Shown here: positions 53,509 through 63,859 of the stretch, in pieces
How positions within the stretch are numbered: position 1 is the stretch's first letter
How the letters are laid out: every line of letters starts with the position of its first letter
Source of the DNA: Bradyrhizobium sp. sBnM-33
GTDB lineage: Bacteria > Pseudomonadota > Alphaproteobacteria > Rhizobiales > Xanthobacteraceae
NCBI RefSeq assembly: GCF_032917945.1
Contig: NZ_CP136624.1
Location: forward strand, 8,789,001 to 8,853,000
DNA length: 64,000 nucleotides
Reading direction: 5' to 3'
Notes under the pieces: generated by a model
The model's input: only the letters and a program-made list of their open reading frames with translations
The model's database searches: none
What the model was told of the DNA's origin: nothing
Position numbers and translations under genes: made by a program

Positions 53509-56031
53509 GTGTTGCAGGAACAAATCGCAGGGAACTATCCGGCACTTGGCCAGCCGGTCGACGAACTCGCGTTGGCCGAGATCAAGGGCGCCATTCTAGC
53601 CAAGCTGCGCCTTGCGATCGGCAAGGACGCCGGCATGGCGACGCGTCGTGATTGGTACAAGGCCGCGGCGCTGGCGCTGCGCGACCGCATCGTGCACCGC
53701 TGGCTAATGGCCGAGAAGGAAAGCTACGATGCGGGCAGCAAGCGGGTCTATTACCTCTCGCTCGAGTTCCTGATCGGCCGTCTGTTCACCGACGCGCTGA
53801 ACAATATGGGCCTATTGCCGGTGTTCGAGGCGGCGCTCGGCGATCTCGGCGTCGACCTGGATGATTTGCGCAAATGCGAGCCGGACGCAGCGCTCGGCAA
53901 TGGCGGCCTCGGGCGGCTTGCGGCGTGCTTCATGGAAAGCATGGCCACGCTCGCGATTCCAGCTATCGGATACGGCATCCGCTACGATTTCGGCCTGTTC
54001 CGCCAGATCATTTCGCAGGGTTGGCAGCAGGAATATCCGGACGAATGGCTGAGCTTCGGCAACCCCTGGGAATTCTTGCGGGCGGAAGTGGTCTATCACA
54101 TTCATTTCGGCGGTTTTGTCGATCATGTCGACGACGGCGGGCGCGACCGCGCAACGTGGCGCCCGGCGGAAACCGTGCAGGCCGTCGCCTATGACACGCC
54201 GATCGTGGGCTGGCGCGGCCAACACGTGAACGCGCTGCGGCTATGGTCGGCGCGCTCGCCCGACCCGCTGCGGCTCGACGTCTTCAACACCGGCGACTAC
54301 CTCGGCGCCGTCGCCGAGGAAGCGCGGGCGGAATCGATTTGCAAATTCCTCTACCCGAACGACGAGAGCCCGGCGGGCCGCGAACTGCGGCTACGGCAGG
54401 AATATTTCTTCGTCTCGGCCTCGCTGCAGGACCTGGTCAAGCGGCACCTCGCCTCCGACGGACAGTTGCGCAGCTTGGCGTCGAAGGTCGCGGTGCAGCT
54501 CAACGACACCCATCCGAGCCTTGCCGTCACCGAGCTGATGCGCATCCTGGTCGATCTGCACAATTTCCGCTGGGACGAGGCGTGGAAGATCACGGTGGCG
54601 ACGCTGTCCTACACCAATCACACGCTGCTGCCGGAAGCGCTGGAGACCTGGCCGGTCGAACTGTTCGAGCGGCTGCTGCCGCGGCATCTCGAAATCATCT
54701 ACCGCATCAATGCCGCGCATCTGGCGCTGGCTGATCAGCGTTGTCCGGGCGACATCGAATATCGCGCGTCGGTGTCGTTGATCGACGAGAAATCCGGACG
54801 CCGCGTGCGGATGGGGCAGCTCGCCTTCGTCGGTTCGCACCGCATCAACGGCGTGTCCGCAATGCACTCCGACCTGATGAAAGAGACCGTGTTCCACGAT
54901 CTCAATCATCTCTATCCCGGCCGCATCACCAACAAGACCAACGGCATCACCTTCCGCCGCTGGCTGATGCTGGCCAACCCAAAGCTCACTGGCCTTATGC
55001 GCGAGGTCTGCGGCGAGGCCGTGCTCGACGATTTCTCGCTGCTCGAGCGCCTTGAGGCGCGCGCCAGCGACAACGCGTTCCAGCAGCGCTTTCGCGAGGT
55101 CAAGCATCACAACAAGCTGGCGCTGGCGCGGCTCATAAACGAGCGCCTTGGCGTCAAGATCGATCCGTCGGTATTGTTCGACGTCCAGATCAAGCGCATC
55201 CACGAGTACAAGCGGCAATTGCTCAATGTCGTCGAGACCATTGCGCTGTACCAGGCGATCAAGGACGAGCCGCAGCGCGACTGGGTGCCGCGCGTAAAAA
55301 TCTTCGCCGGTAAGGCGGCGGCGAGCTATCGCTACGCCAAGCTGATCATCAAGCTGATCAACGATGTTGCCGAAGTCGTCAACAACGACCCTGATGTCGC
55401 AGGAAGGCTGAAGGTCGTCTTTCTCGCCGACTACAATGTCAGCCTCGCCGAAGTGATCATTCCGGCCGCCGATCTATCCGAACAGATTTCGACCGCCGGC
55501 ATGGAGGCTTCCGGTACCGGTAACATGAAGCTGGCGCTGAACGGCGCGCTGACGATCGGCACGCTCGACGGCGCCAATATCGAAATCCGTGACCATGTCG
55601 GCGCGGAGAACATCGCGATTTTCGGCATGGAGGCCGGCGACGTCATGGTTCGGCGCAAGCAGGGCCTGGATGCGACCGATGTGATCAGCCGCTCGCCGCG
55701 GCTGGCGCGAGCCATTACCGCGATCGAGAGTGGCGCCTTCTCGCCGGACGATCGCGCCCGCTTTGCCTCGATCGGCCACGCGCTGCGCTACCTCGACCAC
55801 TACATGGTCTCGGCCGATTTCGATTCATATTACGCGGCGCAGCGCGGCATCGACGCGCGCTGGCAGGTTGTCCCGGCCTGGACCCGCGCCTCGATCCTCA
55901 ATGTCGCGCGGATGCCATGGTTCTCCTCCGACCGCACCATCCGGGAGTATGCCGAGGAGATCTGGAACGTGCCGGTGCGGGCGGCTGCGGTGGTGCCGGA
56001 GGCAGGCGCCCAGCGCGGGGCGACGCGGTAA
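53509..56031 (+). CDS. glgP: Glycogen/maltodextrin phosphorylase
   Basis: The 840-residue enzyme releases glucose 1-phosphate from glycogen. It has the N-terminal KRVYYLSLEFLIGRLFTDAL, GNGGLGRLAACFMESMATL, KVAVQLNDTHPSLAVTELMR and the pyridoxal-phosphate site EASGTGNMKLALNGALTIGT LDGAN with the PLP Lys. The full length matches GT35 family enzymes. The start is GTG 53509. It is a single gene, not next to other glycogen genes in this window. Confidence 0.96.
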   Translation: MLQEQIAGNYPALGQPVDELALAEIKGAILAKLRLAIGKDAGMATRRDWYKAAALALRDRIVHRWLMAEKESYDAGSKRVYYLSLEFLIGRLFTDALNNMGLLPVFEAALGDLGVDLDDLRKCEPDAALGNGGLGRLAACFMESMATLAIPAIGYGIRYDFGLFRQIISQGWQQEYPDEWLSFGNPWEFLRAEVVYHIHFGGFVDHVDDGGRDRATWRPAETVQAVAYDTPIVGWRGQHVNALRLWSARSPDPLRLDVFNTGDYLGAVAEEARAESICKFLYPNDESPAGRELRLRQEYFFVSASLQDLVKRHLASDGQLRSLASKVAVQLNDTHPSLAVTELMRILVDLHNFRWDEAWKITVATLSYTNHTLLPEALETWPVELFERLLPRHLEIIYRINAAHLALADQRCPGDIEYRASVSLIDEKSGRRVRMGQLAFVGSHRINGVSAMHSDLMKETVFHDLNHLYPGRITNKTNGITFRRWLMLANPKLTGLMREVCGEAVLDDFSLLERLEARASDNAFQQRFREVKHHNKLALARLINERLGVKIDPSVLFDVQIKRIHEYKRQLLNVVETIALYQAIKDEPQRDWVPRVKIFAGKAAASYRYAKLIIKLINDVAEVVNNDPDVAGRLKVVFLADYNVSLAEVIIPAADLSEQISTAGMEASGTGNMKLALNGALTIGTLDGANIEIRDHVGAENIAIFGMEAGDVMVRRKQGLDATDVISRSPRLARAITAIESGAFSPDDRARFASIGHALRYLDHYMVSADFDSYYAAQRGIDARWQVVPAWTRASILNVARMPWFSSDRTIREYAEEIWNVPVRAAAVVPEAGAQRGATR

Positions 56032-56106
56032 TTTCGGGACACGGGAATCCATTATTTCTTGCGTAATTGAATTCGTTGGGATTGCAGTGATACTGCATCC
56101 ACGTCT

Positions 56107-56223
56107 TTGCGAGGAGCGCAAGCGACGAAGCAATCCACTTCTCCGCTTGCGGCGCAATGGATTGCTTCCGCGGAGCCTGTCATCGGGCGGGCATTCGCCC
56201 AACCCGTTGGCTCGCAATGACGG
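56107..56223. repeat. Palindromic repeat of the GCGAAGCAATCC class
   Basis: TTGCGAGGAGCGCAAGCGAC...GAAGCAATCCA and TGGATTGCTTCC...GGCTCGCAATGACGG are inverse parts. It is a different family from A, B and C. Confidence 0.8.
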
Positions 56224-56268
56224 CCCCTGCGGCACCTCCGTCGCGCCTCTGAAGATCGAAGAGTATCA

Positions 56269-57087
56269 ATGCTCACCAAAGGCCCACATCTTTTCGACGA
56301 CGCCACGCAGGTCACCGCCGGCGACAGTTGCTGGCAAGGCAGGACCAGCCCGGACTATTGGGCATTTGTCGGCCCGTTCGGCGGCTGCACGGCCGCCACC
56401 ATCCTGCGCGCGCTGATGGAGCATCCGCAGCGTGCCGGCGATCCGTTGTCGCTCACGGTGAATTTCTGCGCACCGATCGCGGAGGGCGGCTTCGATCTCG
56501 ACGTGCGCCTGGCGAAGGGCAACCGCTCGAGCCAGCATTGGTGCGTGGAGATGACGCAGGGCGGCGGCGACGTCGCGACGCTGGCGACCGCGGTGTTCGC
56601 CGAGCGCCGTCCGTCCTGGTCGCATCAGCAGGCAAAATTTCCGGGCGCTAAGCCGTTTGAGCAGGCACGTTCGTTCCCGAACACGCCGATGACCTGGACG
56701 CACCAGTACGATTTCCGCTTTGTCGAGGGCGAGCCGAGTTTCTACGGCTCGCCTGCCGCGGTGCCGCTCGATGCATTCTCCAAACAATGGATCGGCGACC
56801 GCGCGCCGCGGAAGATCGACATGCTGTCGCTGATGTCGATGTCGGACGCCTTCTTCGGACGGATTTTCCTGGCTCGCCGCGAACTGGTTCCATTCGGAAC
56901 GGTGTCGCTCACGACGTATTTTCATACCGCGTCAGAAGAACTGGGGGCCGAGGATATCACCCATGTGCTGGCGGTGGCCGACGCCAGAACTTTCCACAGG
57001 AGTTATGGCGACCAGCACGGCGAATTGTGGTCGCCGTCGGGACGCCTCCTCGCAACCACGACGCAAATCGCCTATTTCAAGGCGTGA
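56269..57087 (+). CDS. Thioesterase family protein (double hot-dog, acyl-CoA thioesterase-like)
   Basis: The 272-residue protein has two hot-dog halves: GPFGGCTAATILRALMEHPQ RAG ... LTVNFCAPIAEGGFDLDVRL and QWIGDRAPRKIDMLSLMSMS DAFFGRIF...TVSLTTYFHT. It ends YGDQHGELWSPSGRLLATTT. This is the 4HBT_3/TesB-like pattern of acyl-CoA thioesterases. The substrate is unknown. It lies between two repeats and is transcribed alone. Confidence 0.85.
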   Translation: MLTKGPHLFDDATQVTAGDSCWQGRTSPDYWAFVGPFGGCTAATILRALMEHPQRAGDPLSLTVNFCAPIAEGGFDLDVRLAKGNRSSQHWCVEMTQGGGDVATLATAVFAERRPSWSHQQAKFPGAKPFEQARSFPNTPMTWTHQYDFRFVEGEPSFYGSPAAVPLDAFSKQWIGDRAPRKIDMLSLMSMSDAFFGRIFLARRELVPFGTVSLTTYFHTASEELGAEDITHVLAVADARTFHRSYGDQHGELWSPSGRLLATTTQIAYFKA

Positions 57088-57106
57088 GCACCGGGTCACT
57101 TTAGAC

Positions 57107-57207
57107 CCTCATGGTAAGGAGGCGCATCAGCGCCGTCTCGAACCACGAGGCCCCCGCCTGTGCCATTCATCCTTCGAGACGCCGCTAAGCGGCTCCTCAG
57201 TATGAGG
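57107..57207. repeat. Palindromic repeat of the CCTCATGGT...GGAGG class
   Basis: CCTCATGGTAAGGAGGCGCA...CGTCTCGAACCACGAGG and CCTTCGAGACGCCGCTAAGC/GGCTCCTCAGTATGAGG are inverse arms, a further family distinct from A-C. Confidence 0.8.
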
Positions 57208-57277
57208 TCTGACAGAAGGTGGGGAGGCACTGGCGGCTCGCGCTTTGCACCCTGCGATTCATCGAAAGGTGGCCTGC

Positions 57278-58279
57278 ATGTCCGACGCCAATGCTCCCCG
57301 CATCGCCCTGCTCGGTGTCCCCCTCGAGATCGGCGCCTCGCAGGCTGGCACGCTGATGGGACCGGCGGCGCTGCGCACCGCAGGCATCGGCCGCATCCTC
57401 GATCAACTCGGCTTTACCGTCGAAGATCATGGCGACATGCCGACGCCGGCCATTGCTCCCTCCGAGGGTCCGCCGCCGGCAAACGCCAAATATTACGACG
57501 TGATCAAAACCTGGATCCGCGCGCTCAGCGAGCGTTCGTATTTGCTCGCGCAATCCGGCGCCGTTCCGATCTTCATGGGCGGCGATCACTCGCTCTCGAT
57601 GGGATCGGCGAACGGCGTCGCACGCTACTGGCAGGAACAGGGCCGGCCGTTGTTCGTGCTGTGGCTCGATGCCCATGCCGATTACAACACGCCGCAGACA
57701 ACCGAGACCGGCAACATGCATGGCATGTCGGCGGCCTTTCTCTGCGGCGAGAGCGGCCTCGAGGGCCTGCTCGGCAACGTGCCCCGCGCCTCGATCGGTC
57801 CCGAGCGGCTCGATCTGTTCGGCATCCGCTCGATCGATCCGCTGGAGAAGAAGCTGGTGTTCGACCGCTGCGTCGCGATCGCCGACATGCGCGCGATCGA
57901 CGAGTTCGGCGTCGGCGTCCTGATCCGGCGCGTGATCGAGCGCGTCAGGGCAAGCAACGGGGTGCTGCATTTAAGCTTCGATGTCGATTTTCTAGATCCT
58001 GCGGTCGCCCCCGGCGTCGGCACCACGGTACCGGGCGGCGCGACCTATCGCGAAGCGCATCTCATCATGGAGTTGCTGCACGATTCCGGTCTGGTGCGAT
58101 CAGTTGACGTCGTCGAGCTGAACCCGTTCCTCGACGAACGCGGCCGCACCGCGCGCGTTGCGGTCGAATTGATCAGCAGCCTGTTCGGCCTGCAGATCGC
58201 CGATCGCCGCACGCCCAGCAACGCGGTCTTTCCGGACAACAGCCAAATTCGTCGAAAAAGCAGAAAGGGCGGCCCATGA
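57278..58279 (+). CDS. rocF: Arginase
   Basis: The 333-residue binuclear manganese enzyme splits arginine into ornithine and urea. Metal-binding motifs are FMGGDHSLSMG, VLWLDAHADYNTPQTTETGN MHGM and LHLSFDVDFLDPAVAPGVGT. The ATG at 57278 follows AAAGGTGG; the longer start at 57245 is not needed. A strong hairpin spans its last codons and stop. It converges on pckA. Confidence 0.94.
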   Translation: MSDANAPRIALLGVPLEIGASQAGTLMGPAALRTAGIGRILDQLGFTVEDHGDMPTPAIAPSEGPPPANAKYYDVIKTWIRALSERSYLLAQSGAVPIFMGGDHSLSMGSANGVARYWQEQGRPLFVLWLDAHADYNTPQTTETGNMHGMSAAFLCGESGLEGLLGNVPRASIGPERLDLFGIRSIDPLEKKLVFDRCVAIADMRAIDEFGVGVLIRRVIERVRASNGVLHLSFDVDFLDPAVAPGVGTTVPGGATYREAHLIMELLHDSGLVRSVDVVELNPFLDERGRTARVAVELISSLFGLQIADRRTPSNAVFPDNSQIRRKSRKGGP

Positions 58280-58290
58280 AGCCGCCCTTT
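58264..58290. terminator. Intrinsic terminator between arginase and pckA
   Basis: AAAGGGCGGC and GCCGCCCTTT are a perfect 10-bp inverted repeat around CCATGAA, including the arginase stop. Flanking A/T bases let it work in both directions for the convergent genes. Confidence 0.75.
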
Positions 58291-58314
58291 GGAGCAGTTG
58301 ATTGCGTTTGAGCC

Positions 58315-59931
58315 TTATTCCGCCGCGAGCTTCAAATCCGGCGCGGCGGCGCGGACTTCGGCGTCAACCTGGGCTTCGAACTTGGCAAAGTTCTTCTGGA
58401 ACATGCCGACCAGGCTACGGGCAGTCTTGTCGAACTCGGCCTTGTCCTTCCAGGTGTTGACCGGATTGAGGATCTCGCTGGGAACGCCCGGAAGCGCGGT
58501 CGGCACCGCGAAGCCGAAATACTTGTCGGTGCGGAATTCGACATTGCGCAACGAACCATCGAGCGCCGCGGTCAGCAGCGCGCGCGTCACCTTGATCGGC
58601 ATGCGGCTGCCGATGCCGTATTTGCCGCCGGTCCAGCCGGTGTTGACCAGCCAGCAATCGACATTGTGCCTGGCGATCAGCTCGCGCAGCATGTTGCCGT
58701 AGACGGAGGGATCGAGCGGCAGGAACGGCGAGCCGAAGCAGGTGGAGAATTCCGGCTGCGGCTCATTGCCGAGACCGCGTTCGGTGCCCGCGACCTTGGC
58801 GGTATAGCCGGACAGGAAATGATACATCGCCTGCGCCGGCGAGAGCTTTGCAATCGGCGGCAATACGCCGAAAGCGTCCGCGGCCAGCATCACGACATTC
58901 TTCGGCTGGCCGGCGCGGCCGGTGCGCGAAGCGTTCGGGATGAAGTCGAGCGGGTAGGCCGAACGGGTGTTTTCGGTCTTCGAACCGTCGTCGAAGTCAG
59001 GCACGCGGGTATCTTCGTCGAGCACCACATTCTCGAGCACGGCGCCGAAGCGGCTGCTGGCGGCGAAGATCTGCGGCTCGGCTTCCTTCGACAGCTTGAT
59101 GCACTTGGCGTAGCAGCCGCCTTCGAAATTGAAGACGCCGTCGTTACCCCAGCCATGCTCGTCGTCGCCGATCAGCGTGCGGTTGGGATCGGCCGACAGC
59201 GTGGTTTTTCCGGTACCGGACAGGCCAAAGAAAATCGCGGTGTCGCCCTTGGGGCCGACATTGGCCGAGCAGTGCATCGGCAGCACGCCCTTGGCGGGCA
59301 GGTAATAATTCAGCGTGGTGAAGACCGACTTCTTCATCTCGCCGGCATAATAAGACCCGCCGATCAGGACGATCTTGCGGGCGAAATCGATCGCGACGAC
59401 GTTCTCCGAGCGCACGCCGTGACGTTTAGGATCGGCGCGGAAGCTCGGCAGGTCGATGATGGTGAGCTCAGGCACGAAATCGCGGAGCGCCGAAGCTTCA
59501 GGCCGGATCAACAGCGTGCGGATGAACAGCGAGTGCCAGGCAAGCTCGGTGAAGACGCGGGTCTTGATCTGGAAGCTCGGATCGGCGCCGCCGTAAAGAT
59601 CCTGCGCGAACAGCGTCATGCCTTCCGCATGCTTGAGGAAGTCGGCATAGAGCGCAGCGAACTGATCCGAGGTGATCGACTGGTTGCCGGCCCACCACAT
59701 GTTCTTATCGGTGGTCGCATCGCGGACCGTGAACTTGTCCTTGGGACTGCGGCCGGTGAATTCACCGGTGTCCGCGCACAGCGCGCCGTCGGCCGACAAC
59801 ACCGCTTCGCCGGCCGCGAGTGAATATTGATAAAGCTGCGGCGCGCCGAGATTCCAGTGCACCGTCTTGAGATTTTTTAAGCCGAACTTGTCGGCACCGA
59901 AGGCACCGTTGCGTAGACCCGTCTCTTGCAC
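58315..59931 (-). CDS. pckA: Phosphoenolpyruvate carboxykinase (ATP)
   Basis: The 538-residue gluconeogenic enzyme converts oxaloacetate and ATP to phosphoenolpyruvate. It shows the P-loop [18 protein letters not shown], the Mn/substrate site [38 protein letters not shown] and [13 protein letters not shown]. The order pckA then HugZ-like gene then chvI-like gene is seen in rhizobia. A perfect FNR/FixK box lies about 175 bases upstream of its start. Confidence 0.97.
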   Translation of the reverse strand: MQETGLRNGAFGADKFGLKNLKTVHWNLGAPQLYQYSLAAGEAVLSADGALCADTGEFTGRSPKDKFTVRDATTDKNMWWAGNQSITSDQFAALYADFLKHAEGMTLFAQDLYGGADPSFQIKTRVFTELAWHSLFIRTLLIRPEASALRDFVPELTIIDLPSFRADPKRHGVRSENVVAIDFARKIVLIGGSYYAGEMKKSVFTTLNYYLPAKGVLPMHCSANVGPKGDTAIFFGLSGTGKTTLSADPNRTLIGDDEHGWGNDGVFNFEGGCYAKCIKLSKEAEPQIFAASSRFGAVLENVVLDEDTRVPDFDDGSKTENTRSAYPLDFIPNASRTGRAGQPKNVVMLAADAFGVLPPIAKLSPAQAMYHFLSGYTAKVAGTERGLGNEPQPEFSTCFGSPFLPLDPSVYGNMLRELIARHNVDCWLVNTGWTGGKYGIGSRMPIKVTRALLTAALDGSLRNVEFRTDKYFGFAVPTALPGVPSEILNPVNTWKDKAEFDKTARSLVGMFQKNFAKFEAQVDAEVRAAAPDLKLAAE

Positions 59932-60221
59932 GAAGAAAATCCTCCTCGAACCCGCGTTACTCGAAGCGCGCGCATGTCGCTAGACGCGTGCTGTCGCGGT
60001 GAACCCTGAATATAGCCTTCCGGCCTCGGTGCGGCGACCTATATTGATGAACGCCGTGCTTGCCAAGCCGATCCACGCGATTTGGTTTATTCCAGCGCGG
60101 AAGGTTGATTTGCATCAATCGCTTGCTGCACTGCTTTTAGCCGTTTGCCTATCATGGTTGCGCGACCATCAGGCGCGGGCTCGCCCTCGCGGAGAATGCT
60201 GCGCCGCACAATCAGAATATT
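59932..60221 (-). promoter_or_regulatory. pckA upstream region
   Basis: This 290-base gap between pckA and the TPR-CHAT gene holds no convincing gene. On the minus strand a TATATT element lies near 60010, and the FNR/FixK box is at 60105-60118. Confidence 0.5.
60105..60118. promoter_or_regulatory. FNR/FixK-type box
   Basis: TTGATTTGCATCAA is a perfect match to the TTGAT-N4-ATCAA dyad recognised by FNR, FixK and related CRP-family oxygen-response regulators. It sits about 175 bases upstream of pckA and 104 bases from the end of the TPR-CHAT gene. Confidence 0.6.
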
Positions 60222-62818
60222 TCAGTGCCCAGCACCTTCTCCGATCAGCGCAAACGGCGCCCAGAACGCCGGATAGGCATTGCGCGGTGAGGACGTATCG
60301 TTGAGATAAGCAAGCATTGCCTGACGCAACGCTTGAGCGCGGCCTAATTTGGGATCGGCCTTCATGCGGTCGAAGGTCGAAATCGAAAGCCGGGTGGCAG
60401 CTTCCGAATTGACCGCCCAATGCGAGACCAACAGCGCCCGCGCACCTGCATAGAAGAACGATCGCGCAAGGCCCGAGAGCGCTTCGGCGCCGGGCTTGTC
60501 GCCGGCGATCGTATTGCAGGCTGATAGCACCACCCAATCGGCATTGAGCTTCAACTGCGCGACTTCGCTCGCGGTGAGCAGGCCGTCATCGAACTCCGAC
60601 GGTTGTTTCGGAATGCTCAACACCAGCGACGGTTCGGCAAGGCCTTTGACGTCACCGGCCACGAGACCATGGGTGGCGAAATAGACGATGCCGTAATCGG
60701 CGAGCTGTGTGCGCTTGAGCGTGGTTTCGCTGGCATCTTCGCCGAGATGAATGTCGGCAGCCGCGACGCCGAGGTTCTTGGCAACTGCGTTCAATTCGTC
60801 GGCGGTGTCGGGCAATTGCGGCAAGGCATCCGCCAGACGCGCGCGATCGACGCCGGCACCCTGCCAGAAATCGGTGTAGGCGCCGGTCGCAAGACTGCGC
60901 GCGGCTGTCCTGGTGGGGCGATTGCCATCAGCGGGTTTCGCACCGGGGTTGAAAACGGGATCGCCAAAGCCGGTCATCGGCTTGGTGCTTTGCTCTTTGC
61001 GCGCAAACACGCGCAGCGCTTTCAGGCTCGCGGCAGACGGCAATATTGAGACCGCCTGGCGCTTCAACAACCAGGCCGCGTCACGATAGCCCTCGAATGT
61101 CTCCGGGATGGCGGCCTTCGGCCTTTCGGTCACCAGCAGATGGAACGGCAGCGCCGTCAACGCACCCGACGCCACCACCAGAAGCGACGGCTTGTCTTGA
61201 TCAACGCATCGACCGGCGCAAGCAGCGTCTCATACAGCTCATTGGCGCGCGCCAGATCGAACAGACCGGATTTTCCCGAAGCATCGCTTGCAATACCGAG
61301 ATCGAGCCCGCGGCGGAACCCAGCGATCTTCTGCGACAACGCTTCCGCCCCGCGCGGGATCAGCTTCCAGTCAAAGCTCTCGCGGGTGATCGCGATGACG
61401 TAGCTTTCTACCTCGGTGACCGCGAACAGCACCATCGCCTCGTCGCCTGACAACAGCGACTGAATTTCGTTCACCGTTAGCGGCAGCGGATTCGACAGGG
61501 CGGCGTAGTCGGGAAATTCCGCAGATAAGGTCTTTTGCAGCCACGCTCGCTCTGTCGAAATGGCGGCAAGCCGGGCTCGGGCGCGCTGCTCGGAGGCCGC
61601 GTCGCGCTTCGACCGTTCCTTCGAGACGGCCGCCAGGATCGACTTGTCCAGCGCTTCCGCTTCGCTGGCGATATCCTGATCGCGGCGAACCAGGTCGGCG
61701 AGGCGATCGCTTCCTGCAGCCAGCCGCACGGCGAGCTTGTTGACCGCGGATGCGACCGACGACTGGGTGCCGCGCTGGATCACGTTGAGCATATCGTTCA
61801 CGGCTTTGTCGCGCGGCATTAATTGCTGGCGCTCCGCGTCTGCCAGTACCGGAAGGGCAGCGCGGGGTTGCGCGTGCCCATTTCCGATCAGCCGCTGCAC
61901 CAACGGCAGCGCGTCGCCGGGACGGCCCGCCGCCTGATAGAACGACGCCAGATTGTTGGTCGACGTCGCGGTATCGGGATGGTCCGGGCCGACGGCACGC
62001 TCGCGGATGGCGAGCGCCCGCTCGAACAACGGCTGCACCTCGGCATAACGGCCCTGCCGCTCATAGAGGTCGGCGAGATTGTTCAGGGAGCGCGCCACAT
62101 CCGGATGCTCGCGGCCCAGCACTTTTTCGCGGATCGCGAGCGACCGCCGGATCAGCGGCTCGGCTTCGGCATAGCGGCGCTGGACCTTCGTGACCTGGCC
62201 GAGATTGTTCAAGAGCGTCGCCACCGCGGGATGCTCGGGGCCTGCCGCTTTTTCGTAGATCGCCAGCGCCCGTCTGAACAACGGCTCGGAATCGCCATGG
62301 CGGCCGGGCTTCTCGTAGTGCGTCGCCAGATTGTTCAGGGATTGACCGAGGTCTGGATGGCCTGATGGCAGCGATCTTTCGCGCACCGCCAGCGCGCGTT
62401 TGAACAACGGCTCGGCGTCAGCATAGCGCTGCTGCCGCTGATACAGCGCGGCCAGATTGTTCAACGTCGCCGCAACCTCCGGCGAGTCGCTCCCCACCGC
62501 CTTCTCCAGGATCGCGATGGCCCGCTTGAACAGCGGCTCGGCCTCGCTATCCCTGCCCTGGTTGCCGTAGGCCTCCGCCAGATTGTTTAGCGCCGCGCCG
62601 ACATCGCGATGCGCCGGACCGAATTTTTTCTCGAGGCTTTCGACCTGTCCCCGTGCCAGCGCGACGGCTTCCGCGTATTTTCCGGCGCGGCCAAGCTCCC
62701 TGATTTTGGAGCTGAGCGCGGCGACATCGCCTTTTTGCGCCAGCGATGGGGCGGAGAGGCACGTGCCCGACAACAGCGCGAGGCACACTGAAAATATCAA
62801 TCGATTGCGGGATTTCAT
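60222..62818 (-). pseudogene. TPR-CHAT caspase-like protein, one-base frameshift
   Basis: The gene starts at ATG 62818 with a signal peptide (LIFSVCLALLSGTCLSAPSL AQ). At least six Kinesin-light-chain-type TPR repeats follow (consensus ALNNLAxLYxxQGRYAEAEP LF), then a helical linker and a C-terminal CHAT domain with the dyad His in YFATHGLVAGDVKG and Cys in WVVLSACNTIAGD. One base is missing at about 61196: adding a G restores IKDKPSLLVVASGALTALPF. Restored length is about 865 residues. CHAT proteins are caspase/separase-related proteases; partners here are unknown. Confidence 0.85.
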
Positions 62819-62907
62819 GCGGGCTTTCGCTGTCACCTTTGCGCGGGCTTTGATTAGGTCGCGGAAACGTCCGCACCCGTTCAATCCGCGCTCAATGACA
62901 ACAAGCG

Positions 62908-63642
62908 TTAACCCTTCGCCCGCGCCTCGCCGGCCAGCCGCACCAGCATCTTGCGCAGCTCCGTGCCATTGGTCACCCGGTCCGGGAAATCCAGCCGCAG
63001 CGTCGCGCTATCAGCCTGCATGTCCAGGCCGTCGGGGTCGCAACCGGTGCAGCGCCAGTCCGCGGACTCGGCGCCCAGCAGTCTGGTCGCGTAGAGGTTC
63101 ATCGCCTCGCGGTGATCCTCGTTCATATGCTCGACGGCGCCCTGCTCGGCTTGCAGCAAATCGGCGGCATCGCCGATCTCGGTCAGAAACTGCTCAGGCT
63201 TGAGGTCGATGATGCGGCCGAATCCAGCGACCAGATGGAGGCCTGACGGGACGATCCGGAAAAACGAGAAGTCCTTGAAATCCACAAACGCTTCCGCTGA
63301 TCGATGAGCGTTGAGATAGCGCCGGCGCAGGATTTTCGCAGCTTCCCCTTGCGCCTCCTCGGCCCGGCCAGCCAGCATGATCCGCGCGCCCTCCAGGGGA
63401 TCGCCGGCGGCGCGTTCGTCCAACATCAGCGACACCCTGCTGTCGGCGAGGATGTTCTTCGTGTGCAATGCCAGCCGCGAAAGCAGCAGAATCGGCGACG
63501 CATCCGCATGGCTGGCAACGTTCACCAGCGAGCAATAGGGATCGCCGCTTTCGGGCATAAGCGTGGCCAGTGCGCCCTGCCGACACCGTCGCAGCAGTGA
63601 TCGGGCGAGTTTGGAAGCATCAAAATTTGCGGTCGGATCCAT
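62908..63642 (-). CDS. HugZ-like / pyridoxamine 5'-phosphate oxidase-fold protein
   Basis: The 244-residue protein has a split-barrel N-terminal domain (GALATLMPESGDPYCSLVNV, DASPILLLSRLALHTKNILA, DSRVSLMLDERA, IMLAGRAEEAQG). Its C-terminal DUF2470 part reads AVEHMNEDHREAMNLYATRL, CDPDGLDMQAD and VTNGTELRKMLV. This is the HugZ-type architecture associated with heme utilisation. It lies between the TPR-CHAT gene and the divergent chvI-like gene. Confidence 0.88.
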   Translation of the reverse strand: MDPTANFDASKLARSLLRRCRQGALATLMPESGDPYCSLVNVASHADASPILLLSRLALHTKNILADSRVSLMLDERAAGDPLEGARIMLAGRAEEAQGEAAKILRRRYLNAHRSAEAFVDFKDFSFFRIVPSGLHLVAGFGRIIDLKPEQFLTEIGDAADLLQAEQGAVEHMNEDHREAMNLYATRLLGAESADWRCTGCDPDGLDMQADSATLRLDFPDRVTNGTELRKMLVRLAGEARAKG

Positions 63643-63859
63643 GGTTCCTTTCCGGCCATCTTATTGCAAAAAAGGGCCTTTTCTCAGATGGTCAGGGTGC
63701 TATATGGGGGGCCTCGCGTCTCCTTGGGAGCGTTTTGCGGAACTCGGTCACACTTCAGCCCAGCTTGCATTGCTCGTTGACCGTGTACGAAGTCCATTTA
63801 TGCGGCGTCTGGCTGAACTGCCCGCCGTTTAAGCCACTCTTATTCGAAAGCAGAGGCTC

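Noticed and set aside
58914..58999. Possible second gene antisense to pckA
   Set aside because: Only pckA shows conserved motifs here; the plus-strand frame 58666-59823 is Arg/Asp-rich shadow sequence.
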